Below are positions 11,346 through 22,429 of a stretch of 64,000 nucleotides of DNA, piece after piece. The stretch covers positions 74,960,001 to 75,024,000 of the forward strand of contig CM077597.1 in NCBI GenBank assembly GCA_039654915.1. Reading direction: 5' to 3'. Numbering within the stretch: the first letter of the stretch is position 1; each line of letters starts with the position of its first letter. Position numbers and translations under genes: made by a program. Below the pieces are notes generated by a model that had not been told where the DNA came from, ran no database searches, and worked only from the letters and a program-made list of their open reading frames with translations. This stretch comes from Aquilaria yunnanensis. Its lineage: Eukaryota; Streptophyta; Magnoliopsida; Malvales; Thymelaeaceae.

Positions 11346-11680
11346 CAACCCTGAGTCATCCGTGCATCTAATACCGATAGACCTAGAATGACTATTATAC
11401 TTCTACTGCGTAAGGGGTTTTGTCAGTGGATTAGCAATATTGTTGTCTGTTGAAGTCCTGCATATCCTCACATCACCCCTTTCAATGATCTCCCTGATGT
11501 GATGATAGCATTGAAGTATGTGTTTGGATCGCTGGTGAGATCAAGGTTCTTTAGCCTATACGATTGCTCCATTGTTGTCATAATAGAGCTCTATCAGGTG
11601 GACAATGCTTGGAACCACTATAAGTTCTATGATGAACTTCTTGATCCAAATTGCCTCCTTCATAGCATCAGAGGCGACAA
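11346..11680 (-). pseudogene. RNase H tail of a TNT1-like copia (CopA, distal part)
   Basis: The minus strand reads SDAMKEAIWIKKFIIEL, LYYDNNGAIV, then IREIIERGDVRICRTS and DNNIANPLTKPL, the conserved C-terminal RNase H blocks of TNT1-94-like copia polyproteins. D and E catalytic-type positions are present, but a stop and a frameshift occur (about 11560-11570). It ends flush with the left end of the hAT element. The gag-protease part of a compatible copia lies on the far side of the hAT in the same orientation, so both may be one element. Confidence 0.7.
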
Positions 11681-12232
11681 TAGGGCTGATCTATTGATCG
11701 ATTCAGTTAACAACCGGCCGAAGTAGCTGAAACTGATCGGTTTTCAGTTATAAACTATATTAACCGAACCAACCGAATAACTCTTTGAAACCGAAACCGA
11801 ACCAACCAAATAACATTTTGGTTGGTTTGGTTTCCTCATTCGGTTTCCCTTTTACTCAGCAGAATGCCTTATAACTAATTAAATAAATTTAAAAATGATT
11901 GAAACAATGCATCTCAGACCGTTGAAGTTGGCATTTTTCGTATCAAACCATCAAAGCTTCTTGTTTATCATAACATTACATATCATTAACAGGACAAGAG
12001 TTTCTAGTTGACAAAGATTAACTAGTAACAAAAAACAAGTCAACAGCAAGTAAATTAATGCCAACAACCATCCTTCCTACACTTCAAAAATCAGAATCCC
12101 AAAATAGTGGTCTATGGACCTATCACATACGGCAAATCCTAAGTGTATGCAAAAAGCCTATTGACTGTAACATCCAAAAACAGCCTCCAATCAATAGTAG
12201 CATTAGATTCTACAATTATATAGAAAGCAACA

Positions 12233-13364
12233 TGATGCCGACGTTCGGGCGAGGTCGGGCATCCGATGCGGTCCGGTCAGGCGAAGCCAGCATCTCCACT
12301 GTGTGTAGTGGTTAAGGCTACATGGGGACCCGAAGGTGTTGGCGGGTCGCGGAGGACCGGTGTCCTGGGTGGATCACCTTGGGTACCGGCCGGCAGCTTC
12401 GGAGCCTCACGGCAAAAGACAGGGAGAACCTCTGGCGTGAGAGAGAGCCCGGAGGGGAGATCCATCAGGGAAACATGGCTAAAACACTCAGAAAGCAGGG
12501 GTTAGGAGGCCCCCGGGGTGGTTTCCCGGGGGGGAACCTCCGATGCCGAAGTCAGTGCCTTTTAGATAAAGATAGGCAGTAATGATAAACACAAAGGACG
12601 CTTGCCTAGCGTAGATCCTTCTGGGGGCTGATGGGAGAGTATTCAGGCGGAGAGAGGATATCGTCCTCCATTTTTTCGGCCTCTTTGTCCCCTTTTCTCT
12701 CCGGCGGAGAGCTGAGCCCCAACCGGGGTGGTTTGTTTCCCCCCCCCCCCTCTTTTTTTTTTCTTGGCTTGTTGGCACTTCCTTTTGTATAGAAGGAAGG
12801 GGATGACCCCTTCAGATGACGACACATTTTTGGCACCTGTATGGTCGGATGATGTTCGTACTTCTAGGCATAGAGGTCCACAGTCGTCTGCAGGCTCCTC
12901 GGGCTACGAGCTGTAGTAGGTATAGCCCGGTGTGACAGGACGCTAGACTGCGACGGCGTGCCAGGGTTGTGTTTGAGACGTGTGTGAGCGGAGTGTCAGA
13001 GACTCCTTAATGGCTCTTAATAGCCCTTGCTGTACAACCGGAGTCCCTACGGTTGATGTCTCACTTCTGAGTGAGAGGCCTTCTCCCGGAGCTAGTCTGG
13101 CATTCCGGTGTTTCCGTCTTCGGGGAGTTCTCTCCTGTAGAGTGTGCTTGGGCCTTTTCCCCCGAAGAAGGTTCAGCCATCTTCCCGAAGGAGACTACGT
13201 GCTGGTATCCCAAAGTTTGCCTTTGGCGTGCCACCGAGGTCGCGTGCCTCAGGTGTACAATTTCCTTCACTCCGGAGTCCTTTCCGAGGCCGTACGCCTC
13301 GAGTGTTTGGCTCCTTCTTTCCTATGGTTGAGAGGCGGTTATTGTGATAACACTTTGGCCATCA
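12233..13364 (-). repeat. 3' LTR of TatN
   Basis: This 1,132-bp copy starts TGATGCCGACGTTCGG and ends TTTGGCCATCA on the plus strand. It matches 18713-19858 with roughly 7-8 percent differences by eye, plus length variation in a C-run near 12739 and loss of a G-run. Because the element runs minus, this is the downstream LTR. Several overlapping open frames here are by-products of high GC content. Confidence 0.85.
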
Positions 13365-13378
13365 CATGCCCCCCTTGG
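13365..13378 (-). other. Polypurine tract of TatN
   Basis: On the minus strand it reads CCAAGGGGGGCATG immediately before the LTR start TGATGGCC. It supports minus orientation. Confidence 0.75.
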
Positions 13379-13888
13379 AAAGTCGAAGTGGAGACTTCAG
13401 CAAGTAGTTCTTTTGGTGTCCGTCTATCGCTCAAATGGCAATTTTGACCTCGTGGACTCCCGGAGGTCCATGTGATAATATGTCCGTTTTCGGTCGAATA
13501 GGGTGGCGCGGAGCCTTGAACCCCTGACCTTTCGGATTCATGCTCGGAGTATGACGCCGGTCGGGGAGGCACTTTACCTTTCAGGTGGTAAGCCCTATTC
13601 GGACAGGCATCTTCTGTCTGTCCTTCGGTGCTCTCGAGACTCCCAACTTGTTCATTTTTCCCGCCACGGGGTAGTGGACCGACGCGTCTTGAAACTAGGT
13701 GTGTCAGCCTCGAGCATTATGCCCGGGTTTTCTGGATGTCAGAAGATGTTTCTTATTTCTTTGTTACGAGTGACACGTGGTAGGCATCTGCTGGGACGGG
13801 CACGTCTTTTCATGCGCAAAGGGCACTTAGGGCGACGCTTCGCTTTACGCAGCATTTATGACGCCCTTTTGGCTACCCTTTTCCTAAT

Positions 13889-13897
13889 CTATATATA
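13889..13897 (+). promoter_or_regulatory. TATA box of the antisense TatN gene
   Basis: The plus strand has CTATATATA about 30 bases before a pyrimidine-rich likely start zone (CTTCATCTG around 13918-13926). From there to 14152 there is no ATG at all; the first one downstream opens the gene. This spacing is what a functional plant promoter looks like. Confidence 0.6.
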
Positions 13898-14152
13898 GGC
13901 CTCCTTCTGTCATACTCTTCATCTGTTTCTTTGCTCTTACTTTGCTCTCGTTTGCTTTCTGAGCCTTTTTTCTCTTTTGCGGCGGTTTTAGCGACGAAGC
14001 GATTTCCGGTAATCTTTCACGACGGTGTCCTCAAACCTAGATTTCGGCAAAACTTACGGTGGGTTTTGACTTCTAGGGTCCCTTCGATTTCTACCTTTCT
14101 TTTGGCTTCCCGAAGTTATTTTTCCTCTTTCCGAAATCGTTTTCAACCAACC

Positions 14153-16574
14153 ATGCCTATTCCCGAGAGCTGGCAACCTCTTTTGTCTCACCCTTGTTGC
14201 ACAACTCCTAAAAAATTAGAAAAATGGAAAACCAAATTTTTCCTTCCCTCTTATGCCATCACAAGGTTACCTCGCCTTGGTCAATTTTGCTTTTCAAACC
14301 GGGGTGACGAGGTTACCGTTTTTCGAGCCCAACTGAAGGCCGAACTTCGGTTTCCTCCCGCGAAGATCATTTGTGACTTTTGCCGATTCCATGGCATAGC
14401 CGTGAATCAGCTTCCTCTTAATTCTTTTTGTTATTTCAACGCTTTTCTCTGCATGTGCGGGGTCTTTGGGGTAGAACCCCATTATATCCTGTTCATGCAG
14501 TACTACAAGCTCTATCCGGTTCCGAAGGGTGGCTTTTATTTTATGCTACCTCGGGTGGCGAAGGCCTGGTCGCACGTCCCGACCAAGTGGGCTCGGGGAG
14601 AGCTGGAGGCGGACATCACTGACCCTAGGCAACTGCTAACTCCTGAGTTGGCAGCGAGATTTGGGGACTTTGACAGACGAATCCGTGCTGTCGCCGCCTG
14701 GGATGCCGAGGTTCCTCCACGTTCCCTCTACCCTTTCCTGGTCATGTGGAAGCTCATGACCGAGGATGTCCTTCGGGAACTAGGGGTGGTTACGGAGCAC
14801 AAAACGGATCTCGGCATGCCAGCTCTTGCTACCGAGGGGAAGAGTTCTTGGTTGGTGCAGCTCCTTCGGAGCGAGCTCACTTTTGAAGCTTTTTCTGAAA
14901 GTAAGTTTATTTCAAAGTTTTTCAGCATAAGCGCGTGTGGACTTACACTGATTTTTTCCCTCTTTTTCAGAGATGGGCGATGATTCTGCCGCCTACTATA
15001 GGTCTCTTTTCCTCGGGCAGGCCGAGAAGGGAGAACAAACGAGGAAGAAGCGTAAGGCTTCTGGGAGTGGATCATCTTCCGCCAAGAAGACCAAGAAGGA
15101 CGCCCTTCTTCCCCGCTCGGAGGTTACTCCGGAAGTCGTTGAAGTTAAATCGACTTCCGCTAATGCTGCCGATGTCATTGCGACTTCAGCAGAGGTTGCA
15201 ACTTTATCCCAGCCTGAAACTCCGGGGGGTTTCTGGCCGAGGTGGCCATTCCTGCACTTCCGAGTCCCACCACGTCGGCGGATATATTGGGCTCTTTGGA
15301 GGGTCCTGTTGCTGAAGAGCTAGAAAGGCGCCGAAGAGCCAAGGGCAAGCACGTTCCTGCCGACGTGGAGAAGGTCAGTGACTCTGATGACGACTGTTCC
15401 GAGGTCGCACCGGGTTTGTTTATCCTTTTCCTGCAATTACTCACAGACTAAACACTTTTTCATAATCAAGGAAGTTTTACTTGATTAGACGGATGTTTCT
15501 TTTTGCAGTGGATGTGGCGCCCTTGGCTTGGAAGATTGAGCACGCCCGAAGGCGGGATCTTCGCGATTCCCATGTCCCACAGGACAAAGTCTCGAGGGAG
15601 CCATTCTGGTCTTTCACAGAGGACATGAATCTGTTCTCCGAGGACTGCCGGGAGATGGCTCCCCAAATGGCGAGGGGCGTGCTCACTCAGGCATCCTTCA
15701 AGGCAGTTGTTGAGGAGTGTGCCTCCGAGGATGCCCTTGCTGCAAAAGTTTCCGAGCATGCTGCTCAGGTAACTCTTCAGCCTCTTTACTTTTCCTTCCC
15801 ACTTTTTGTCTAAGTGTTTTTGTCTTTTTCTTTGCGAATTTCAGTAAGTACCTTTTCTTTGTGCAGCTTCTGGGGTATAGCGGATACCTCCGAGCTTGGG
15901 CAGCAAAGCAGTCTTCGGTCCGAGCTTGGGCCGAAGAAAAGTTGGAGAAGGCCAACGTCTTCTGCACCAACTCGGTGTTAACGAACACCAAGTTAAGCCA
16001 AATATGCGAGGGGGAGATTGCTAAACTTCGGGAGGAGTTCTTGAAGGGCCATGAAGAGCTCTTGAATGACCTTTCCATGAAGATGTCTGACCTTGGCGGT
16101 AAATTGGCCAGCCTGACTTCAACCAAGGAGGTCCTTCAAAAGGAAAAAGAAGGGGAGTCTGCCCTCCTGACCAAGGCAATGGCTGAAACTGCCGAACTTC
16201 GGGCTAAGGTCGACTTGCTGAAGGAGAGTTCGGAGAAGGATAAGAAGACTGAGGAGCTGGAGGAGGAGATTTCCAGGCTTCAGAAAAAGGTTGCTGATCT
16301 TGAGCATGAAGCGAACGAGCTAGATGTTGAAAGAAACAAAGCCGTTCAGACGTCCAAGGTTGCTTTTCAGGACGGCTTCTGCTTAGCTCATTATCAGTTC
16401 CTGAAGAAATATCCCGACCTCGATCCTTCGTTTCTGGCTGCCCTGGATATTCCCAGGGGACCTCGGTGGATGTGGTCAAGATCCGAATTCCTTAACCTGC
16501 CTCCCCCTTCGGCAATGAAGGCGCCGGCGAAGGGTTCGGGATCCGGAGCTTCCCACGACGCCGGGTTCTCTTAG
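14153..16574 (+). CDS. Antisense four-exon gene of TatN, PF04195-like (putative gypsy-type transposon protein), one frameshift
   Basis: Exons by splice consensus: 14153-14900, 14971-15413, 15509-15768, 15867-16574. The donors GTAAGT, GTTTGT, GTAACT and acceptors TTTTTCAG, TTTTGCAG, TTGTGCAG join in matching phase. The ATG at 14153 (AACCATGCC) is the first after the TATA box. Exon 1 (residues 1-249) holds the conserved domain: CDFCRFHGIAVNQLPLNSF, MCGVFGVEPHYILFMQYYKL, GGFYFMLPR. Exon 2 is lysine- and serine-rich (KKRKASGSGSSSAKKTKK, a likely nuclear signal). Exon 4 is a long coiled coil (LREEFLKGHEELLNDL to KKVADLEHEANELDVE) with a C-terminal YQFLKKYPDLDPSFL. One frame shift lies in a G-run at about 15224-15229; all other exon joins stay in frame, for about 719 codons. 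Function unknown; the family is known only as transposon-associated. Confidence 0.7.
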
Positions 16575-18692
16575 AGACTCTAGGGCCTTTGCCTTTTTCT
16601 CCTTCTTTGTACTTTTCTTCTTGTAATCTCCTCTTCGTATATGGACCTTCTTCAATGAATTTTTCCTTCATGAATTTGGCTAAGTCTTTTTAAGCAATTT
16701 TTGCTTCACAATCGTCCCGACCATTTTCGGTCAAGGGACTTCGGTACTTTTCCCAATTGTCCTGACCATTTTTGGTAAAGGGACTTTGGTACTTCTTTGC
16801 TCGTTTCACCGGCCATGTTCAGCAGACTTCACCTCTTTTGAGTTTATAACCCAACTGACTTTGGTAGGAATAGGGGACTTTCGGGAGTCCATGCCTTAAC
16901 TCCGTTCGGCAAACATTTCCATATAGGAAAAACTTTCTATACTTGGACAAATCTCTGGCTTGCACCATTTCTTTGTCTAAAAATTCTAAGTCTTTAAGGC
17001 GCCCAAGTGCCTTGTACTTTTTCAGTTTTCCTTCTTCAGTGTTGCCGAACTTGTATGCTTCCTTTCGGACCTCGTCCAGGACCGAATAAGGCCTTTCCTC
17101 GTTTGACCGAAGTACCTTACGGGATGCTTTCCGGGGTACAGATTCGGCCCTTCGAGGGCGAGGTCTCTTTTTTCCTTATTCCTTTTTGGCCTATTATGCA
17201 GGTTCGCACTTATGGCCACCTTTTGCCGAAAAGGCTTTTCTCTCAAGCTCGGCTGCTTCTATGTGTTTGATAATTAAGTCGAGCTTGATTCTCAACCCGA
17301 GGATACATCCTCTTTCGTCAAACATCTTTATGATGGCCGAACTACTTCAAATAGGTAGTGGCTTCTGTACTGGCAATTTCTCAGTACAACAGAAAACTCT
17401 TCTTGCCACTTTCCCTTTGCTTTTCTCTTAGTCTCTTGGTCCCTTTTTTGGCTTACCTCTACTTGTCTGCTGCTCGGGGGCTAAGCTAGTGGGCTAAAGT
17501 GCCTTTTCATTCTGAGGTCAGTGATGAATTCTTTGGAATCCTTTGCCCATAGACGGGAAATCATTACTTGGCCATTATCACTGTCGGTATGCCTAATCAG
17601 CATATTATGTAGTTCTGGACGAACTTTTTGTGCACTTTTTTGTCGGCATGGCCGCTAGAGATCCTGCCTCACCCCACTCAGTGAAGTGGTCCTCTGTTGC
17701 CACACAGAACTTCACTTCTTCGGGTGATGTTGGGAGCGGCTCGGTGAAATCTTTCCGAGGTTATTTGCTCCGGGGCAGTCTTCGGTGCTGGTGTGTCTTT
17801 GGCTATTTTCACATCTTTTGGACAAATGGTCCTGCACCCTTTTACCGATATAGATAATTTTATAACGGAATTGCGTACCTTTACCTGCATAGTCTTTCCT
17901 TAGTCAAGAAATATCGTCCGAAACGTCTTCGCACTCTCTGCCTCTTCATGAGGATTTTCGGGACTCTTTGGGTGCGAGGTTCCTCTTCATAGGATCAACC
18001 CTCGCTCTGTCTCTCTTGTTGGTTTCAGCCTTTCTTGCTCCTGGGATTTTGGCAACGTAATCTGCCGACGTTTGGGTGCTTGCTGCCCTTCTTAGCCTAC
18101 ACGCAACGTAGTGTTCATTGAGTTCGATGCACCACTTTGATAGTCTTTTCCGAATACTCTACTATCTTTTGCGACGTTGCTCGGGAGCGAGCCGCTTCGG
18201 ACAATGATAGTATGTCCGGGAAAGTTGAGTCGGGACCTTCTACCCGCCAGTCACAGATGACCTTTCGGGGCAATGGGTTTTGACTTCGTTGGCAAGGAGA
18301 TAGCGATTTTTTCCTCGGGTGCAGAACACTTTCGGCGGTGAAGTTTAGGTCGTCCTGAACCTGCTTTTCCCATAAATTATGCTACGGGGAGCACGTTTTC
18401 CGCCGAGGACTCATCTCGTTGGTTTCCGTTTCCCAAATTCCTGCAAATTGGCTCGGAACTCTCATCTCTACCGAGGTACCGATGAAAGGGCGCTCGGCCC
18501 GGATTTTGCTGCGGCCTTCTTTTGCTAGACTTCTTCATCACTTAGCCCATAGTAGAGGGCATTCGTCCTCAGAAGAGGGAAATTCCTGCTGCTGTTATTC
18601 GGTGCCAGTTGACTTTCAAGTGCGGACAGGGACCTCAGGAGTCCGTTTGTCCTTAAGACGCCAAGTTTCAACGACGGTGACCTAGGAGTGGT
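16575..18692 (-). other. TatN interior without recognisable gag-pol
   Basis: It lies between the end of the antisense gene and the PBS. The start (16600-16660) contains likely polyadenylation-region sequence for that gene. At 16711-16796 a roughly 58-bp unit containing CCGACCATTTTCGGT and GGGACTTCGGTACTT occurs twice with changes. Reading the minus strand from the PBS I find no zinc knuckle, protease, RT or integrase motif, only short open frames. It looks like the leader and unrelated filler of a non-autonomous element. Confidence 0.5.
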
Positions 18693-18710
18693 TTCCCACA
18701 GACGGCACCA
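18693..18710 (-). other. Primer binding site of TatN
   Basis: The minus strand reads TGGTGCCGTCTGTGGGAA, two bases inside the LTR end ...GGCATCA. Plant gypsy elements commonly have TGGCGCCGTCTGTGGGAA here; one base differs. I do not assign the tRNA with certainty. Confidence 0.7.
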
Positions 18711-18712
18711 GA

Positions 18713-19858
18713 TGATGCCGACGTTCGGGCGAGGTAGGGCATCCGATGCGGCCCGGTCAGGCGGAGCCAGCATCTTCACTGTGTGCAGTGGTTAAGGCAG
18801 CAGGGGGACCCGAAGGTGTTCGCGGGCCCCAGAGGACCGGTGTCCTGGGTGGATCACCTTGGGTACCGACCAGCAGCTTCGGAGCCTCACGGCAAGAGAC
18901 AGGGAGAACCTCTGGCGTGAGAAAAAGCCCGGATGGGAGATCCATCAGGGAAACCTGGCTGAAACACTCAGAAAGCAGGGGTTAGGAGGCCCCGGGGTGG
19001 TTTCCCGGGGGGGGGGGGGGAACCTCTAATGCCCAAGTTAGTGCCTTTTAGATAAAGATAGGCAGTAATGATAAACACAAAGGACGCTTGCCTGGCGTAG
19101 ATCTTTCTGGGGGCTGAAGGGAGAGTATTCAGGCGGAGAGAGGATATCGTCCTCCATTTTTCCGGCCTCTCTGTCCCCTTTTCTCTCCGGAGGAGAGCTG
19201 AGCCCCCACTGGGGTGGTTTGTTTCCCCCCCCCCCCCCCCCCCTTCTTTTTTTTTCTTGGCTTGTTGTCACTTCCTTTTGTATAGAAGGAAGGGGATGAC
19301 CCCTTCAGATGACGACACATTTTCGGCACGTGTATGGTCGGATGATGTTCGTACTTCTAGGCATAGAGGTCCCCAGTCGTCTGCAGGCTCCTCGGGCTAC
19401 GAGCCGTAGTAGGTATAGCCCTATGTGACAGGACGCTGGACTGCAACAGCGTGCTAGGGTTGTGCCTGAGACATGTGTGAGCGGAGTGTCAGAGACTCCT
19501 TAATGGCTCTTAATGGCCCTTACCGTACAACCGGAGTCCTTACGGTTGATGTCTCACTTCTAAGTGAGGGGCCTTCTCCCGGAGCTAGTCTGGCATTCCG
19601 GTGTTTCCGTCTTCGGGGAGCTCTCTCCTGTAGAGGGTGCTTGGGGCTTTTCCCCTGAAGAAGGTTCAGCCGTCTTCCCGAAGAAGACTACATGCTGGTT
19701 CCCCGAAGTTTGCCTTTGGCGTGCCACCGAGGTCGCGTGCCTCAGGTGTACAACTTCCTTCACTCCGGAGTCCTTTTCCGAGGCCGTATGCCTTGAGTGT
19801 TTGGCTCTTTCTTTCCTGTGGTCGATAGACGGTTAGTGTGATAACACTTTGGCCATCA
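18713..19858 (-). repeat. 5' LTR of TatN
   Basis: This is the 1,146-bp partner of 12233-13364. It starts TGATGCCGACG and ends GGCCATCA on the plus strand. It is longer than its partner mainly because of a G-run at about 19007-19020 and an 18-base C-run at about 19226-19243. Such homopolymers are also prone to sequencing error. Confidence 0.85.
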
Positions 19859-20399
19859 TAACCAGAAGCAAAATTCTTCCCATAACCAACTCCAAGCAGC
19901 AAAGTCAAGAATACGACTATAGCAGCAAAATTCTTCATATAAGTAACTCCAACAGCAAAATCAGCAATAAACTGTAGCAACAAAATCAGGAAATGCAATC
20001 GTACACCAAAATCAGTAACAATCCATAATTTTCAACATCCTTCTCCATCTCATTTGAAATTTATAAAACATATTGATTACCTCGTTTGTAAAACAGCAGC
20101 AAAAGTCTTGACATAAGCAACTCTAGCAACAAAATCAACAGCAATCCATAATTTTTTGCATTTTTTCCTATCTCATTTCAAATTTATAAAACATAATTAC
20201 AATACTTACCAATCAACAAAAGTAGGTATCTCATTTTAAACAAAAGACATTAAATGAAATTGGCTACCTCATATATCGAGAATGGTTTGATTTAATCCCA
20301 ACTATGATAGCTTTGAAAAAACATAAATCAGTAAAAAAAATTTAGTTCCATAAAAAATATGAAAAATTTAAGAAAAAAGCTTGAAATGTAAAAAGATTA
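19859..20399. other. hAT downstream region with imperfect tandem copies
   Basis: AT-rich hAT sequence 3' of the transposase. A block containing CAACAAAATCA...AATCCATAATTTT...ATCTCATTTGAAATTTATAA occurs twice (about 19975-20070 and 20120-20190). Other short CAGCAAAATTCTTC words recur at 19870-19940. No gene is seen. Confidence 0.4.
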
Positions 20400-22429
20400 C
20401 ATTCATCAAGTTTTTCAAGCTCTTCCAGGTCTTCTTCAATTTTAAGAATATTAGGAGAACTCCTAATCCAATCTTGAGCAGATAGAAGTGCTTAGACCAT
20501 TTTAGGATTCAAAGAGCTCCTGAATACATCAACAATTCTCCCTCCAGTGCTAAAAGCTAATTTTGAGGCAACAGTTGATATTGGGACAACCAACACATCT
20601 CGTGCCATTTGAGAAAAAATAGGAAAACGACTGCTATTAAACTTCCACCAAGTCAGAATATCAAAAGAAGCGTTATCATCCTCACAATCTTTACCAAGGT
20701 ACTTCTCTAACTCATATTTTCCTTCTCCACTTCCACTCAAACTTTTAAATTTCTTATATCTTTCTTTCAAGTGCTTTGGAAGAATTTCTTGTGTACCCTC
20801 ACTCATTCCTTGAACTGAACCACTAGACTCACCACTTTAAGATTGGTTCATTTTTCAATACTTAGAGAACAACTCAAAAGTGGCATCTCTTACTTTCTTT
20901 ACCATCCTTTTCTCAATTTCACTATCTTTGCCATGCAATTTAGAGAAAACAAACTACACATACTCTAGCTTATGACGAGGATCAAGAACAACAACCACAT
21001 AAATTAGCATATTCATTTTCTCAATTTCACCCCAATACTTGTCATATTTTTCTTTCATCTTTTTTTCCATTAAAGGAAAACTAACATCAAAATCTTTCCC
21101 CCACTCCTTCAAAAGGCAATCAACTTCACTAATCTCATGGAAGAAAGTGTTTGATGTTACATAAAGTGAACCAGAAATTCTTAATTTCATCTTATAAAAG
21201 ATCTTAAAAACAATCACCAATCTCTTTACAATTTCCCAATCTATGTCAGTTGGAACTCCCAGATCAGGTTCTAACTCCACTAAAAAATTTGGATCATTGA
21301 GTTCATATCTAACAAATGCTCTCACAAATTTTTAAAGCAGTGCTGAACATCAAGTATGTAGAGTTCCATCTAGTGCAAACATCCAAACACAGTAAGCTTT
21401 TGCACTCAATTTTTTCAAATTCAACACATGATTTGAACTTTGCTAAATGAGATGGAGAATTTTTCACATATTTCACAGCTGCTCGAACTTTAGCAATTGA
21501 ATCACTTGCTTCTTTCAACCATCAATTACAGCTAAATTAATTATATGAGCAATGCACCTCATGTGAAGATACTTGCCCCCTAAGATATCAGTTTTCCAGT
21601 ACACTAAAATTTTCTTCACATAAGCAATTGCAGTATCATTTGAACTTACATTGTCAACGGTAATTGTTAAAACTTTATCTATCTTTCAATCATGCAAGCA
21701 ATTTTCAATCATTTCACCAATTTTAGACCCTTTGTGGCTGAAAATTGGACAAAAATTAAGAATTTTCTTTTGTAAGTTCCGGTCACTATCAACAAAATGG
21801 GCTATGACACACGTATAATTAACTCTCTATAATGAAGTGCATGTGTCAATAGTAAGGCAAACATGACTTCCACTAGTTCTTAGCCATTGTTGAAGCTTTT
21901 TTCTCTCATCTAAATAGAGTTGAAAACAATCCTTAGCAATAGTGAATCGGGAGGGAATTTTAAAATTTGGACATGCAAGTGACATAAAACACTTAAACTC
22001 CTCTTTTCCGACAAATTTAAAAGGGAGCTCATCAATAATAACCATATGTGACAACCCATTCTTAATGACATCTTGGTCAAATTTCCAAACACCTAGTGTT
22101 CCCTCCTCCTCCCCGTTTCCACCAGCTGCCTTAAATTGAGAAACTAACAAAGCTTGTTTTGCAGTAACACGGGCAGGATGATTTGGACATCTTTCCACAT
22201 GTCTATTCAAATTAGTTGTGCCATTATCCTTACTATCACAACAATATTCAACAGGGCAGTAATTACATCGTGCTTTCCTATGACCATATTTGTCAACATA
22301 CCCTGTAAAATGATCCCAAGCACTGCTTCTCCTTTTCATTTGTTTCCCTTTTTGTTTAGGTGGAGATTTTGTTGCTGTGTTTGTGTCTTCAGTTGCTGCT
22401 GCCACATTTTGTGCTTCAACTGAAGACAT
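20400..22429 (-). pseudogene. hAT transposase (Ac/RICESLEEPER-like), broken
   Basis: The start at 22429 (MSSVEAQNV) leads into a BED zinc finger (WDHFTGY, CNYCPVEYCC, NGTTNLNRHVERC; residues about 37-82). Then come transposase core blocks FKCFMSLACPNFKIPSRFTI and SHVCLTIDTCTSL (D of the catalytic triad region), KVLTITVDNVSSND and HMRCIAHIINLAV (about 21670-21530), CLDVCTRWNSTYLM (about 21390-21350), a DUF4413-like stretch (21325-20954), and the C-terminal hAT dimerisation block DILTWWKFNSSRFPIFSQMA to STGGRIVDVFRSSLNPKMV (20670-20495), running on past a stop to about 20400. At least four stops or frameshifts (about 21825, 21520, 21320, 20490) make it inactive. Such proteins bind subterminal repeats and cut and paste the element in the nucleus. 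Confidence 0.8.

Larger units (their letters stand above)
12233..19858 (-). mobile_element. Tat-like LTR retrotransposon without gag-pol, carrying an antisense gene (TatN)
   Basis: Two direct repeats of about 1.13-1.15 kb flank a 5.3-kb interior. By PPT (13365-13378) and PBS (18693-18710) the element runs minus. No gag, protease, RT or integrase motif is visible in the interior; instead a spliced gene runs on the plus strand, antisense to the element. Plant Tat/Ogre/Retand elements are known to carry additional ORFs, some antisense, with a 'putative gypsy-type transposon' domain, which fits. GC content is much higher than in the surrounding hAT. Flanks CAACA and TAACC match at only three of five positions, so the TSD is uncertain. 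Confidence 0.75.

Noticed and set aside
12266..13347. Many overlapping open frames of 60-155 codons in the TatN LTRs
   Set aside because: GC-rich LTR sequence leaves several frames open at once; similar but broken frames occur in the other LTR and no motif is visible.
19226..19243. Long C-run as a biological signal
   Set aside because: Homopolymer length differs between the two LTRs and is error-prone; no functional claim.
12228..19863. Perfect TSD around TatN
   Set aside because: CAACA and TAACC agree at only three positions, so I do not claim one.
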